A stretch of DNA of 64,000 nt from Eubacteriales bacterium (GTDB lineage Bacteria; Bacillota; Clostridia; Acetivibrionales; JANLFN01), in NCBI GenBank assembly GCA_024655885.1, contig JANLFN010000007.1, forward strand, positions 62,001 to 126,000, in the 5' to 3' direction. The notes below the pieces were generated by a model. That model did no database searches. It was not told where the DNA came from and saw only the letters and a program-made list of their open reading frames with translations. Of this stretch, positions 26,204 through 36,689 are shown in pieces (the stretch's first letter is position 1; every line of letters starts with the position of its first letter). Made by a program: the position numbers and the translations under genes.

Positions 26204-29170
26204 TTATGTTTTTCCCGGCTTCAGGATAACCCCCCTGCCGGTCCGGCCGTCGATTTTAACCAGCAGCGGTTTATCGAAGCGCACATGCTTGACAAATTTT
26301 GTGCGGCGAAACACAGGAATCTCCTTGATCCATTTCCAGTCAAAGAATCCGGTGCCCTTTGATTCCTCCAAATGGAAATATCCCATTTTTAATGAAGTGA
26401 GGTTATGGTAGAAATGGCTTCCTAAGGAAGGCTCTGCTTGAAGATGGCCCCAGTCTGCTTCTATCACTACCTTTGCCTGGGACATCTGGCCCCATTTCAA
26501 AGGTATTCCAAGCCACGGGTCTGAGGTGCCCAGGCGTCCGAAACCCATAAGGATGCACTTCCTGTTTTCTCGAACAAGCTGCCGGTTCAGCTCCCCGATC
26601 TCTTCGGCAACTTTCCTGGTCCGATTTAAATCAAACAGGTCAGGGTCTACAAAAATCAAATCAAAAATATTTTGAAAAATGCCATTGCCGATGGTATGGC
26701 TGCTGCTTAAAATAAGATCTTCCCTCTCATTCACGTCGACTTTTACCTGGTACACCTCTCTGCCTGCAACCATGGGCCGGATCTGCAGTAGGTAGAATTC
26801 CGCTTCCTTCTCCCCGTCATCGGGCAGGACCATGGCAAACTCTATCTCCACATCCGCACTGAACGACTGTTTCAGCAGGGCCAAAAGGTCATTTATGACA
26901 TCCGCAAAGGGATAGACGCGGTACTTTAAAAGGGATGCAAAGGTCAATACCCTGGTGCCTTTGATTGACAGCGTATCATGCACGCTGTCGTCGTCCTCAG
27001 AATAGGTACTTGCAATATATTTTAAAACGCCGTCCGCCTCAGCCCTTTCCAAACCCAGTTTTTCGTAGGTACACCACTGGTTTGCCGTAATTTCGGAGGA
27101 CGGATTTTTCAAGTTCAAGGCATAAAAATGTGTCTGGGTTTTTTTCAGGAAGTCTTCCGACGATAAAAAGGGCGGACTCATTTCAGGATAGGCGGGGCAG
27201 AACTTGTATACCTGCTCTCCTTCCACCACAATTCTCCCAAAGCCCAGGGCAATACCCACCATTCCCTGTTCCGGCTTCATATAAGAGACAGGGTAATAGT
27301 TGTAGGACTGCGCCACCCCGGAAACCACAGGGTAAAACACATCTCCATGGGCTTCTCCAACCAGCTGCTGTATCAGTACCGCCATCTTTTCGTCTTCAAT
27401 CCGCAGGTCGGCATTTTTTATATACTGCTTGGGAGACTGGTAAAACACAGATGCATAGACCAGTTTAACGGCTGCAAGCAACTGCTTTAAACGCGTCTCG
27501 GGATCTCTATCATTATTGGGCAGCACATAAGTACTGTAAATACCTGCAAAGGGAAGCATCTGCGAATCCTCCAGTATGCTGGAGGAACGTACGGCCAGAG
27601 GATAGGTGATTTTCCCCGTTAATTTCCGCAAGTCTTCCACCACTTTTGGGGGAAGCTGCGCACTTAAAAACCTTTCGGCGATCTCCGCCTCGTTTTCTGA
27701 ATTAATGGCCATTTCCTGCAGACGGTTCATCTCCATAAATTCTTCAAACACCTCGCTGCAAATCACGAAGGAGCGGGGCGTCTTCACTTTTATACGGGTA
27801 TATTTATCAAAAACCTTTGTTTTTGCAAGCAGAGAATTGAAAAAGGCAATTGCCCTCCCCTTGCCTCCCAGAGAACCGCTTCCCAGCTTTATAAAGGAAT
27901 TGTTCGCATCAATGCGGGAAACGCCGAAATCCGTGATGATTCCTTCCTGGGTTAGCTTGACGTATTTACGTATACTGCTCAGAATAAATTCCCTGAGCTG
28001 GGACGTGTTTAAAAAATCCGACACCTGCTTGTGCCGGATCTCCTCCGCAAGCAAAAATTCGGTCCTGGCCCTGAGCCAGCAAGAAAAATGATACCTGTTC
28101 GCGTGGTATAAAAGGCTTTCTTCCGGCAAGTCCTTGAGAATCCTTTCAAATTCGTCCATACTGGAAGCCCTGCTGATTTCCCTGCCGTCGGGATACCTGA
28201 ATATGAAATCTCCAAAGCCGTAGTTGTCCAAAATATACGTACGCAGTTCCATGTGCAGGTTAGGTGAATTTTTATTTAAAAAACTGATCCCGTTGGACCT
28301 GGCCCTTTCTTCATTGTCCTGTTCCTCCGACTGGAGCAAAAAGGGCAGGTAGTAAATTGCTTCCTTGACTTTACGGGCAAGGTCAAAGCCGGCTTCCGCA
28401 TTGATGCTCCCACCCTTCGGGAATCCGGTATCCGAAATGATACCCAGCAAATTGTTGCTGTAGCGGTTGAATATATCCATTGCCTCTTCATAGGTGTTGG
28501 CCAGGAGAATTTTGGGTCTTGCCCGCATTCTTAAAAGCTTCTGAAGGTCATTGACCCCATGGGAAATCAGGTACCTCGTCTGCTTCATGATTTCTGTATA
28601 AATGATGGGCAGCAGCTGGGAATAGTACAGGGTTGAATCCTCTACGACCAGAATAACCTGAACGCCCTGCTTGCTGTCGGCCTCCACATTTCCCAGGTCT
28701 TCCACGTATTTTATAATAGCAAGAAGGATTTTGTTGTTTCCGGACCAATAGAATATCTTGTCAATAACCTTGCTTTCCCTTATCTGGAAAACCATCTCCT
28801 TGTTTAAGGAATCATAGGTAAGCATGACAACAGGAACTCCGGGGTGTAAGGCTTTTACCCTTCTCCCGAAATCTATAAGATTCATATCACTGATTCTGGC
28901 CATGGTAATTATGAGGTCGTAGGTTCTTTCCTGCAGAGCCGAAAACGCTTCTTCCGCCGTTGAAACACGTCGGATCCGGGGGACAAACTGAAGATTCAAA
29001 TCCAGGTATTCACTGAATATCTTTTCAGACAGACGCCCGTCCTCCTCCAGGACAAACGCGTCATAGGCGCTGGATACCAGTAAAATCTCGCGGACCCTGA
29101 AACTCATCAAGTCGTGAAACCCTGAAAACTGCGGAGTATAATCGTCTGAAAACTTCACATGTTCTTCCAT
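26204..29170 (-). CDS. PEP-synthase-type ATP-grasp protein with two receiver-like domains
   Basis: 988 residues. Residues 25-165 are a degenerate receiver-like domain ('ILLVSSAYDAFVL', 'YDLIITMARISDMN'). Residues 170-315 are a second one with 'ILVVEDSTLYYSQLLPII' and 'GIISDTGFPKGG'. Residues 320-395 are a helical linker. From about 430 comes the PPDK/PEP-synthase N-terminal ATP-binding domain: 'GSGSLGGKGRAIAFF', then 'YPLAVRSSSILEDSQMLPFAGIY'. The phosphohistidine swivel and PEP-binding barrel of true PEP synthase are absent. So it can bind ATP and perhaps phosphorylate a partner, but not make PEP alone. Similar proteins are annotated only as 'PEP/pyruvate-binding'. Its ribosome site is weak, so the start is less certain. 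Confidence 0.8.
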   Translation of the reverse strand: MEEHVKFSDDYTPQFSGFHDLMSFRVREILLVSSAYDAFVLEEDGRLSEKIFSEYLDLNLQFVPRIRRVSTAEEAFSALQERTYDLIITMARISDMNLIDFGRRVKALHPGVPVVMLTYDSLNKEMVFQIRESKVIDKIFYWSGNNKILLAIIKYVEDLGNVEADSKQGVQVILVVEDSTLYYSQLLPIIYTEIMKQTRYLISHGVNDLQKLLRMRARPKILLANTYEEAMDIFNRYSNNLLGIISDTGFPKGGSINAEAGFDLARKVKEAIYYLPFLLQSEEQDNEERARSNGISFLNKNSPNLHMELRTYILDNYGFGDFIFRYPDGREISRASSMDEFERILKDLPEESLLYHANRYHFSCWLRARTEFLLAEEIRHKQVSDFLNTSQLREFILSSIRKYVKLTQEGIITDFGVSRIDANNSFIKLGSGSLGGKGRAIAFFNSLLAKTKVFDKYTRIKVKTPRSFVICSEVFEEFMEMNRLQEMAINSENEAEIAERFLSAQLPPKVVEDLRKLTGKITYPLAVRSSSILEDSQMLPFAGIYSTYVLPNNDRDPETRLKQLLAAVKLVYASVFYQSPKQYIKNADLRIEDEKMAVLIQQLVGEAHGDVFYPVVSGVAQSYNYYPVSYMKPEQGMVGIALGFGRIVVEGEQVYKFCPAYPEMSPPFLSSEDFLKKTQTHFYALNLKNPSSEITANQWCTYEKLGLERAEADGVLKYIASTYSEDDDSVHDTLSIKGTRVLTFASLLKYRVYPFADVINDLLALLKQSFSADVEIEFAMVLPDDGEKEAEFYLLQIRPMVAGREVYQVKVDVNEREDLILSSSHTIGNGIFQNIFDLIFVDPDLFDLNRTRKVAEEIGELNRQLVRENRKCILMGFGRLGTSDPWLGIPLKWGQMSQAKVVIEADWGHLQAEPSLGSHFYHNLTSLKMGYFHLEESKGTGFFDWKWIKEIPVFRRTKFVKHVRFDKPLLVKIDGRTGRGVILKPGKT

Positions 29171-29394
29171 AGGCTGAAATATCCATCTCTCACTTTTTAT
29201 TATTAATCTTTGTCTTCCCTATTTCCCTGCCCAATACAATTTAACTATACCAAATAGTAATTATCTATTCAATGCTTTCACCCAGGTGCGTCTTAATCAT
29301 CAGACATGGCTATTCCGCAAAAATAGAATTTATTTTGCTTTATCACAGATTTTTATAGTGAAGCAAAATAAGCAGTAATTTTATTCCTCATCAT

Positions 29395-30180
29395 TTAGTT
29401 TTCCATGGCTTCCAGCTTTTCCCGGATCAGGTTGTAAACCTGCTTATTGACAACACCGTTGGAGTAGAGCTTATGGTCCTTCTGGAACTTCTTTACGCTG
29501 CTTTTTAACACTTCACCATATTTTCCGTCTATACTTCCCTTATAATAGCCAAGACTTTTCAGCGCCGTCTGTATTTCCTTGACATCCGATCCCACATCCC
29601 CGCTTTTCATGGTTCGGAAGACTCGGTTGTTCTGCGCTATTGTGACGGTGGTCCCATAGGGAATGATTTTATAAAGCTCCTTTACATCCTTATTGTTCAT
29701 CCGGATACAGCCCTTTGAGGAATTGACCCTCCCAATGCTCCAGGGTTCGGTAGTGCCGTGAATCCCATACATCCCCCAGGGCACGTTAAACCCCATCCAT
29801 GCTCCTCCGAAGCCTTCGCCCCATGTGTCCTTGCTGATAATTTTCCATGTGCCCAGGGGTGAAGGCGTCGTTGGTTTGCCTCCCGAAACCGGATAAGTTT
29901 TAATCAGTTCATTGTCTTTGTAAACGAACATGGTATAAGTATCAAGATTGATATGAATTGTATAGCCCCTCTTATTAGACTTTGTGTCGGCAACCGAACT
30001 GCCGCCCTTTTCTCCTTCTTCCGCTTCCAGGTAATCCCCGTTAGCCATAATATCTTCGTAAAACTTCTTTGTAGCCTTAGGATGAACATCGTCAGAACAC
30101 AGGACGTTATTTACAACATACGCAAATGAGAGAGAAACCGCCATCAGGCATAAAAGAATAATCCATCTTTTTTTAACCAT
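29395..30180 (-). CDS. L,D-transpeptidase (YkuD) with C-terminal peptidoglycan-binding domain
   Basis: 261 residues. An uncleaved-looking N-terminal membrane helix ('IILLCLMAVSLSFAYVV') places it outside the cell. Residues 72-190 are the YkuD catalytic domain, with 'IHGTTEPWSIG' and the active-site 'SSKGCIRM' carrying the nucleophilic cysteine. Residues 195-258 are a PG_binding_1 domain ('VKEIQTALKSLGYYKGSIDGKYG'). It forms 3-3 cross-links in peptidoglycan, often in spore or stationary-phase wall. It lies at the end of the housekeeping block but 120 bases away from thiN. Confidence 0.9.
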   Translation of the reverse strand: MVKKRWIILLCLMAVSLSFAYVVNNVLCSDDVHPKATKKFYEDIMANGDYLEAEEGEKGGSSVADTKSNKRGYTIHINLDTYTMFVYKDNELIKTYPVSGGKPTTPSPLGTWKIISKDTWGEGFGGAWMGFNVPWGMYGIHGTTEPWSIGRVNSSKGCIRMNNKDVKELYKIIPYGTTVTIAQNNRVFRTMKSGDVGSDVKEIQTALKSLGYYKGSIDGKYGEVLKSSVKKFQKDHKLYSNGVVNKQVYNLIREKLEAMEN

Positions 30181-30299
30181 TCAAACCCTCCAACTGCGAT
30201 TTTTGCTTAACACATGGAACTATTAGTTAATTATATGAGGGCTCAAACGATATAATCATTGGAGAAGGATATTATTATTCTTTTTTACGGTAATGTGCT

Positions 30300-30935
30300 T
30301 CAATCCCTGGACTTGATGACGAGAAGGTACCCCTTCTTTACTGTGACTTCGGCCAATTCCGAGTCAAATTCATTGCTGACGCCCCATGTCCAGCCCATTT
30401 CCAGCGTGGCGTCCGTTAAAGGGTAGTACAGTCCCTTGGTCGTAACACCTTCCACCTTTTCAAACAGAGGAAGCAGGGTCACTTTGGCCTCTTCCCTGGA
30501 AAGCTCTATCCTGTCCTTGATCAGTGTGATTTCATTGGATTCATTGACGATGAACCCCTTTACGCCCATATCCACGGCCTTTTTCAGCAGGAATACATTG
30601 GCCAGGGAATGGTCTATTCGCGAGCCGATCCCTCCGATGATAAACAAAGAACTGCAGCCCTTTTCCACCGCATAGGCCACTGCCAGCTCTGTGTCCGTCT
30701 TGTCCTTTTCCACAGGAAATTTGATAATTTCTGCGACGCTGTTTTTGAAAAAACTCAAATCCGCTTCGGAAATTGAATCAAAATCCCCCAGAAGGACATG
30801 GGGCACAATGCCCAGTTTTCTTAAATGGCGCGCTCCCCCATCCACACATATCACCAGGCCCGCTTCCTCAAAATATTTTTTATAATATGTATAGTCCTCT
30901 ATGTCCCCATTACAGACAATAACTGCCTTCATCAA
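30300..30935 (-). CDS. thiN: Thiamine diphosphokinase
   Basis: 211 residues. It transfers pyrophosphate from ATP to thiamine to give TPP. Family residues are 'ICVDGGARHLRKLGIVPHVLLGDFDS' in two parts near residue 30-52, 'PVEKDKTDTELAVAYA' near 75 and 'GGIGSRIDHSLAN' near 100. The last gene of the conserved run; 136 bases separate it from rpe. Confidence 0.92.
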   Translation of the reverse strand: MMKAVIVCNGDIEDYTYYKKYFEEAGLVICVDGGARHLRKLGIVPHVLLGDFDSISEADLSFFKNSVAEIIKFPVEKDKTDTELAVAYAVEKGCSSLFIIGGIGSRIDHSLANVFLLKKAVDMGVKGFIVNESNEITLIKDRIELSREEAKVTLLPLFEKVEGVTTKGLYYPLTDATLEMGWTWGVSNEFDSELAEVTVKKGYLLVIKSRD

Positions 30936-31071
30936 GTATTTCCCACCTTACGCTTCATTTTACCCTGCTTTTTTCAAGTAAAAATCCATTTGGATACCGT
31001 TTCAAAACCCAGAAAACCACCGGCTTTTGAAAATTTGAGGCTCTTACAAATATGGCAACCGGTAATGCTGC

Positions 31072-31731
31072 TTAGCCTTGATGGGCGTTTTCCCTGAGCT
31101 CCTTTATGATTTCAGCCGTATTTACGGCGTTGAATATGGTGGTTCCCGCCACAATGACATTGGCCCCTGCCTCGGTTACCCTGCGGATATTATTTAAATC
31201 AATGCCTCCGTCCACTTCTATATCAATATCGAGTTTTTTGGCTTTTATCATGCTTCTCAGATCTTTGATCTTTTCAGTCACCGACTCGATGTAATTTTGC
31301 CCTCCAAAGCCGGGGTTTACGCTCATCAACAGCACCATGTCCACATCGCTTAAAACCCACTCCACCGCTGACAGCGGCGTCGCGGGATTAAGGGCCACTG
31401 CGGCTTTCTTTCCCTTTTGCCTGATTTTTTGTATAACCCGGTTCAAGTGGTAATTGCATTCCACATGCACCGAAATCAGGTCGGCCCCCGCATCAATGAA
31501 GCTGTCAATATACTCACCGGCATTTTCTATCATTAAATGGACATCAAAATTAAGGCCCGTTACAGGCCTCAAAGACTTTATCACGGGAGGCCCTATGGTA
31601 ATGTTGGGCACAAAGTGGCCGTCCATAACATCGATATGGATCAGGTCCGCCCCTGCCCGCTCAACTTTTTTGATCTCTTCACCCATTCTCGAAAAATCCG
31701 ATGCCAGAATGGACGGTGCAATTTTTATCAT
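31072..31731 (-). CDS. rpe: Ribulose-phosphate 3-epimerase
   Basis: 219 residues with the TIM-barrel signatures 'SILASDFSRMGEE', 'IHIDVMDGHFVPNITIG', 'MSVNPGFGGQNY' and 'EVDGGIDLNNI'. It interconverts ribulose 5-phosphate and xylulose 5-phosphate in the pentose phosphate pathway, using a metal held by the conserved His and Asp residues. It is 60 bases downstream of rsgA and co-directional. Confidence 0.95.
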   Translation of the reverse strand: MIKIAPSILASDFSRMGEEIKKVERAGADLIHIDVMDGHFVPNITIGPPVIKSLRPVTGLNFDVHLMIENAGEYIDSFIDAGADLISVHVECNYHLNRVIQKIRQKGKKAAVALNPATPLSAVEWVLSDVDMVLLMSVNPGFGGQNYIESVTEKIKDLRSMIKAKKLDIDIEVDGGIDLNNIRRVTEAGANVIVAGTTIFNAVNTAEIIKELRENAHQG

Positions 31732-31791
31732 TTCTTTTTCTCCTTTGCAGCTTGGGCGAAGGTCTTGTATTAACTCTTCACCAATGGATTT

Positions 31792-32691
31792 CTAATATTC
31801 CCTGCGCTGTTTTAAAGCATTATAAAATTCAATATACCTAAGATACCTTCCCCTATCTATTAGACCGGCCTCCAAAGCCTCCTTCACACTGCATCCGGGT
31901 TCGCTGATATGGCTGCAGCCGATGAACTTGCAGTGGAGACGCCGGTCATTAAATTCCGGGTAAAAGGTGTCCAGCTCACTGCTTTTGATTCCTGTCAACT
32001 CAAGAGAACTGAAGCCTGGGGTATCCACAACATAACCGCCTGACTCCAGCTCCACCAGCTCCGCATGGCGGGTTGTGTGCCTTCCCCTTTCGATTTTTCC
32101 GCTGATGTCTCCGGTTTTCATAATCCATGAATTCATAATCTTATTCAAAATAGTGGACTTTCCCACCCCCGATTGTCCGGCGAAAACCGTAATTTTACCT
32201 TGCAGCTTGTGTTTAAGGATGTCAAACCCGATGTCGAATTTGGAACTTAATTGGATACAGGGATACCCCGCTTGCTCATAAGCAGCACGGATATTTTTGC
32301 ATTCCCCGTTCTCATCCAGGTCCATCTTATTGACGCATATTACCACATCCAGTTCTTTAAGCCTTGCCGTAATAAGAAGCTTATCCACAAGCATGAAATC
32401 AGGAGAGGGGGATTTTACCGCCAAAACCACCGCAAGCTGGTTCACATTTGCGACAGCAGGTCTTACCAGATGGGACTCCCTGGGCAAAATCTCATCAATG
32501 GTTCCGGTTTTTTTATCTTCATCCAAAACGGTAATGCCCACTCTATCTCCCGGCAGTGGAGAATGGTCATCTTTGCGGAATATCCCCCTTGCTCTGCATT
32601 CATACACGGCATTGGAGGTTTTAACATAGTAAAAGCCCCCGATGCCTTTCAATATAATGCCTGATGGCAAGCTTTCTACCTCCCCCGTCAT
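31792..32691 (-). CDS. rsgA: Ribosome small-subunit-dependent GTPase A
   Basis: 299 residues. An OB-fold (residues 1-68) is followed by a circularly permuted GTPase: G4 'CVNKMDL', G1 'GQSGVGKSTILN', G2 'RGRHTTRHAEL' and G3 'DTPGFSS'. The C-terminal zinc motif reads 'CKFIGCSHISEPGC'. It acts late in 30S maturation. Its ATG overlaps the prkC stop by four bases, indicating coupling to the kinase. Confidence 0.95.
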   Translation of the reverse strand: MTGEVESLPSGIILKGIGGFYYVKTSNAVYECRARGIFRKDDHSPLPGDRVGITVLDEDKKTGTIDEILPRESHLVRPAVANVNQLAVVLAVKSPSPDFMLVDKLLITARLKELDVVICVNKMDLDENGECKNIRAAYEQAGYPCIQLSSKFDIGFDILKHKLQGKITVFAGQSGVGKSTILNKIMNSWIMKTGDISGKIERGRHTTRHAELVELESGGYVVDTPGFSSLELTGIKSSELDTFYPEFNDRRLHCKFIGCSHISEPGCSVKEALEAGLIDRGRYLRYIEFYNALKQRREY

Positions 32692-34625
32692 TGCACTGGA
32701 AACGACTTATAGAATACATTGTCAAGATATACGGTCACATCGGTTTTTCCCTTGTCCGGCACGGGAACTGTAAGGATTATAGGAAATTCTTCCTTGCTTA
32801 TTACCTTATTCACAAGCTGTTCCGTTTTTTTTGTATCCGACGGTGTAAATTCAACCAGCACCTTGATCTTATCCCCGTAGCTTTCCGGATTAACCAGGTT
32901 GATGGGGGTTTTCACCGATTTTCTTTGACCGTCGCTGCTCTCAAAATAAATGTTGACCGCCGTATCCTCCATCACTTCGGTTTGGGGCTTCGGATCCTGG
33001 TCTATGATTTTGTCCACATAATTTTTCCCGTCTTCGGGGTATATTTTCCCCAGCTTCAGCTTTGCATCCGCCAGTAGGCGCTTTGCCTCATCACTGGTAC
33101 TTCCCACCAGGTCAGGAACCTTGGTAGGTTTTAATTCCGGGCCCTTGCTCTTATATATCGTTACTATGGAACCGGGTTTTACGGTTTCTTTTGCCGCGGG
33201 AACCGTTCTTGTCACAAGGTCGATTCCTATGGTATCGCTGAATTCCGATTCAACCTTGGGTACCAGTCCCATATCCTGGATCCTCTTTTCAGCGATTTTA
33301 TAGTCAATCTTGCTCAAATCCTCCATGGTCAAAAGCTCGGGGCCGTCGCTTACATCCAGCTCAACAGCGGCATAACCTCCGGGTTTAAGAGTTTTCCCGG
33401 GTTCAGGCCTCTGAGAGATGATGAAATCCTTCAGGACGGTTTCATCCGGTTTTCTCGTTTCCTTTACCTGTATCCCTGCATTCTTCAGTTCTTCCTTTAC
33501 TTCGTCGATATTTCTGCCCACATAGTTGCCCACCGTGAAGTCGGGTTCCTGTTTGGTGGATGGAACCACAAAACTATATCCGAGAAAGACGCATAAGGAA
33601 ATTAATACTAAGGAAGTAACAGCGGCCAGCAAGATGGTCCGCTTATCCCGCTTTTTCTTTTCACCGGGCTCTTTTTCGTCTTCCCGGATCAAATACTCGT
33701 CTTTTCTTCCAGTACTTCCTTGCCCTTTAACGGCATTTTCACTATTTATAGCCATCACTCTTTTTGTGGGATAAGTCTCACTGTCTGCAGCTGAAAAATC
33801 TCCGTCGGGTTCCCTGAGTACCCGGTAGAGGTCCTGGAGCATTTCCGCCGCGCTCTGGTACCTCTGTCCCTGCTCCTTTTTCATGGCTGTTACTATAATA
33901 TCGTTTATTCCCTTAGGGATGTCGTCTTGAATGTCACGGGGCTGTTTAGGCTCAACCTGTATGTGCTGGAGCGCCACCGCCACCGGAGTTTCCCCGTCAA
34001 AAGGAAGTCTGCCTGTTACCATTTCATACAGGCAAATCCCCAGGGAATAGAGGTCCGACTTTTCATCTGTAAACCCTCCCCTGGCCTGCTCAGGAGAAAA
34101 ATAGTGCACCGAGCCGATGGTGCTTCCTACCATGGTTATGGTGGACGAGGAAACCGCCCTCGCTATACCGAAGTCGGTAACCTTTGCTATGCCTTCCCTT
34201 GTTAACAGTATATTATGGGGCTTGATATCCCTATGTATAATATGGTTTCTATGGGCATGCTCCAGCGCCGAACAAATCTGAATTGCAATATTAACCGCTT
34301 CCCTCCAGTTCAGGCGGCCTTTCTCGGCAATATATTTTTTTAGCGTAATTCCATCAATAAGTTCCATTACCAGATAGTGCATCCCGTCCTCCTGTCCCAC
34401 ATCGTATATGGATACGATATTGGGGTGGGAAAGACTTGCGGCTGCTTGCGCTTCAATGCGGAACCTTTTCACAAATTCTTCATCGCTTGTAAATTCAGGT
34501 CTTAAAACCTTGACAGCTACGTATCTATTGAGCAAATTGCACTTAGCCTTATAGACAAGGGCCATGCCTCCCCCGCCGATCTTCTCAATTAACTCGTACC
34601 TGTTCCCCAGGATCTGACCTACCAT
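32688..34625 (-). CDS. prkC: PASTA-domain Ser/Thr protein kinase PrkC
   Basis: 645 residues. Residues 10-270 are the kinase, with the glycine loop 'IGGGGMALVY', catalytic 'HRDIKPHNILL' and 'DFGIA'. A basic stretch leads to one membrane helix near 330-350. Outside are three PASTA repeats (about 360-570), which sense muropeptides or lipid II, and a final beta-rich domain. It phosphorylates cell-wall and translation targets and can signal spore germination. The phosphatase gene lies just upstream, and rsgA overlaps the 3' end. Confidence 0.95.
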   Translation of the reverse strand: MVGQILGNRYELIEKIGGGGMALVYKAKCNLLNRYVAVKVLRPEFTSDEEFVKRFRIEAQAAASLSHPNIVSIYDVGQEDGMHYLVMELIDGITLKKYIAEKGRLNWREAVNIAIQICSALEHAHRNHIIHRDIKPHNILLTREGIAKVTDFGIARAVSSSTITMVGSTIGSVHYFSPEQARGGFTDEKSDLYSLGICLYEMVTGRLPFDGETPVAVALQHIQVEPKQPRDIQDDIPKGINDIIVTAMKKEQGQRYQSAAEMLQDLYRVLREPDGDFSAADSETYPTKRVMAINSENAVKGQGSTGRKDEYLIREDEKEPGEKKKRDKRTILLAAVTSLVLISLCVFLGYSFVVPSTKQEPDFTVGNYVGRNIDEVKEELKNAGIQVKETRKPDETVLKDFIISQRPEPGKTLKPGGYAAVELDVSDGPELLTMEDLSKIDYKIAEKRIQDMGLVPKVESEFSDTIGIDLVTRTVPAAKETVKPGSIVTIYKSKGPELKPTKVPDLVGSTSDEAKRLLADAKLKLGKIYPEDGKNYVDKIIDQDPKPQTEVMEDTAVNIYFESSDGQRKSVKTPINLVNPESYGDKIKVLVEFTPSDTKKTEQLVNKVISKEEFPIILTVPVPDKGKTDVTVYLDNVFYKSFPVQ

Positions 34626-34704
34626 ATAAACACCTCAATTCGCTTTCAGCGCAGCTTATGTTTTATAAGCTGACTGGTGATAAATTGATGCTTCTCTCAC
34701 AGGT

Positions 34705-35451
34705 CTATCTCTCTTCACTCTTGAACAGTAAAACGGTTATATTGTCCTCTCCGCCTTTTTCATTCGCTCTTGAAACCAGCTCGTTACAGGCAATATCGAG
34801 TTCATCCGTTTTCTCAATTATTTCTTTAATCTCCTCCTCATCCAGCATGTTCGTCAACCCATCCGTACAAAGCATAAAAATGTCGTTATTCTTAATACTG
34901 CATTCAAATAGATCCACCTCCACATTTTCCGAACATCCCAAAGCCCTGGTAAGTAAATTCTTTTTTGGGTGTACCGAGGCCTCTTCGGTGGTTAAAGACC
35001 CGTTTCTCAACAGTTCATCCACATAGGTATGGTCTATTGTCAACCGCTTGATAAAGCCTTCTCTGATGATGTACAGCCTGCTGTCTCCGATATGTGCTAC
35101 GTACAATTTCTTGTTATGGATGATAGCCACGGTCAATGTGGTGCCCATACCGGAGTTGCTGTCATTCTCCAGGGACTCCCTGTAAACCTTTTTATTCGCC
35201 TTTTCCACGATTTTCCCCATCAAGCCGAAAATGTCGTCGGCATCCGTAATGCCTTCGGGCCATTCAAGAATGCTGTTGCTGATAAAATCCACCGCCATTT
35301 TGCTCGCAACCTCTCCCGAATTATGCCCTCCCATCCCGTCAGCAATAATAAATGACACAGGTACCCCGGAATAACCGGCAAGAATGTTGTAGCTGTCCTC
35401 ATTGATCTCCCTTATCCTTCCCCTGTCACTTTTAACTGCGAACTTCACCAC
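34705..35451 (-). CDS. prpC: PP2C-type Ser/Thr phosphatase, partner of PrkC
   Basis: 248 residues with the metal-binding PP2C motifs 'REINEDSY', 'DGMGGHNSGEVAS', 'AHIGDSRLY', 'CTDGLTN' and 'GGEDNITVLL'. It reverses PrkC phosphorylation and uses Mn or Mg. The 79-base gap to prkC and the shared direction fit the usual pair. Confidence 0.95.
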   Translation of the reverse strand: MVKFAVKSDRGRIREINEDSYNILAGYSGVPVSFIIADGMGGHNSGEVASKMAVDFISNSILEWPEGITDADDIFGLMGKIVEKANKKVYRESLENDSNSGMGTTLTVAIIHNKKLYVAHIGDSRLYIIREGFIKRLTIDHTYVDELLRNGSLTTEEASVHPKKNLLTRALGCSENVEVDLFECSIKNNDIFMLCTDGLTNMLDEEEIKEIIEKTDELDIACNELVSRANEKGGEDNITVLLFKSEER

Positions 35452-35643
35452 TGTCTATCACCCCTAAATCCATCGTTCACTGAGAGCGGACAGTTTCTTC
35501 GGCAAGCCATTTTTTGAAAACACCGTTTCCTTTAATCCGGCCGATTTGTTAAATGTATTGCCAATTGTTAACAATAATATACTCTCTTTTTCAACTGTCT
35601 GTTAAACCTCTTGATACAATGAACTCTATATAAAAACAAGCCT

Positions 35644-36684
35644 TTAGCTTTCAACCGATACGGCACTTCTCCTCAGCTGGCCGCACGCCGCATGAATATC
35701 TGTTCCAAGCTCACGCCGTACGGTGGTTTCAATGCCGCGCTGTTGGAGTATATTTTTAAACATCTCTATGGTCTTAGGATCGCTTTTCCTAAAATCGGCA
35801 CTTTCGATGCTATTTATGGGAATCAGGTTTACGTGGCACAGCATTCCCTTGATTTTACCAGCCAATTCCAATGCATTTCCTCTGGAATCATTCACTCCCG
35901 AAATCATGGCGTATTCAAAGGTAATCCTCCGTTTTGTTGCTTCTGTATATATCTTACATGCTTCAATGATTTTGTCAATAGAATGCTTTTTATTGATGGG
36001 CATGATCTGCTCCCTTATCCTGTCATTGGGCGCATGAAGAGATATGGAAAGGGTTACAGGCACATTTTCCCGGGCCAGCCTTAAAATCCCGGGGACAAGG
36101 CCGCAGGTGGACAGGGATATATGCCTCAACCCAATATTCAATCCTTCGGGGTGATTGACCAGCCTTAAGAACTTCACCACAGCGTCGTAGTTGTCCAGGG
36201 GTTCTCCAATCCCCATAATCACTATATTGCCCACCCTTTTTTTAGAGTCCGATTGGATGCATAGCACCTGGTCCAGCATTTCTCCCGGGGAAAGGTTCCG
36301 CACAAAGCCGACGCCGGTGGAAGCACAAAACCTGCATCCCATCCTGCACCCTATCTGTGAGGATATACAGGCCGTAAACCCGTGTCTGTACTCCATCAGG
36401 ACACTCTCAATAATATTTTTATCACGGGATTCCAGCAGGTACTTGACGGTGCCGTCCGTTTGTGACAGGAACTTCCGATATATTTTAAATTTGCCGATAA
36501 ATGAAACATCTCTGAGCTCCTGTCTAAGGCTTTTGGAGAGGTTTGTCATCTCATCCACTTCCCCTGCGCCCTTATGAAGCCACTGGAAAATCTGTTTTGC
36601 CCGGAAGCTCTCCTGTCCCATTCCGGCAAGCATGTCCTGCAGTTCTTCAATACTCAAGTCCAGAAGGTTGACCTTATCATCCAT
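35644..36684 (-). CDS. rlmN: Radical SAM 23S rRNA (A2503-C2)/tRNA methyltransferase
   Basis: 346 residues. The radical-SAM cluster motif is '[12 protein letters not shown]' (C-x3-C-x2-C) near residue 115. The catalytic cysteine that forms the methylated intermediate lies at the end in 'HAACGQL'. It methylates C2 of A2503 and A37 of some tRNAs. The gap to rsmB is five bases; 192 bases separate it from the phosphatase gene downstream, where a second promoter could lie. Confidence 0.95.
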   Translation of the reverse strand: MDDKVNLLDLSIEELQDMLAGMGQESFRAKQIFQWLHKGAGEVDEMTNLSKSLRQELRDVSFIGKFKIYRKFLSQTDGTVKYLLESRDKNIIESVLMEYRHGFTACISSQIGCRMGCRFCASTGVGFVRNLSPGEMLDQVLCIQSDSKKRVGNIVIMGIGEPLDNYDAVVKFLRLVNHPEGLNIGLRHISLSTCGLVPGILRLARENVPVTLSISLHAPNDRIREQIMPINKKHSIDKIIEACKIYTEATKRRITFEYAMISGVNDSRGNALELAGKIKGMLCHVNLIPINSIESADFRKSDPKTIEMFKNILQQRGIETTVRRELGTDIHAACGQLRRSAVSVES

Positions 36685-36689
36685 AGAAT

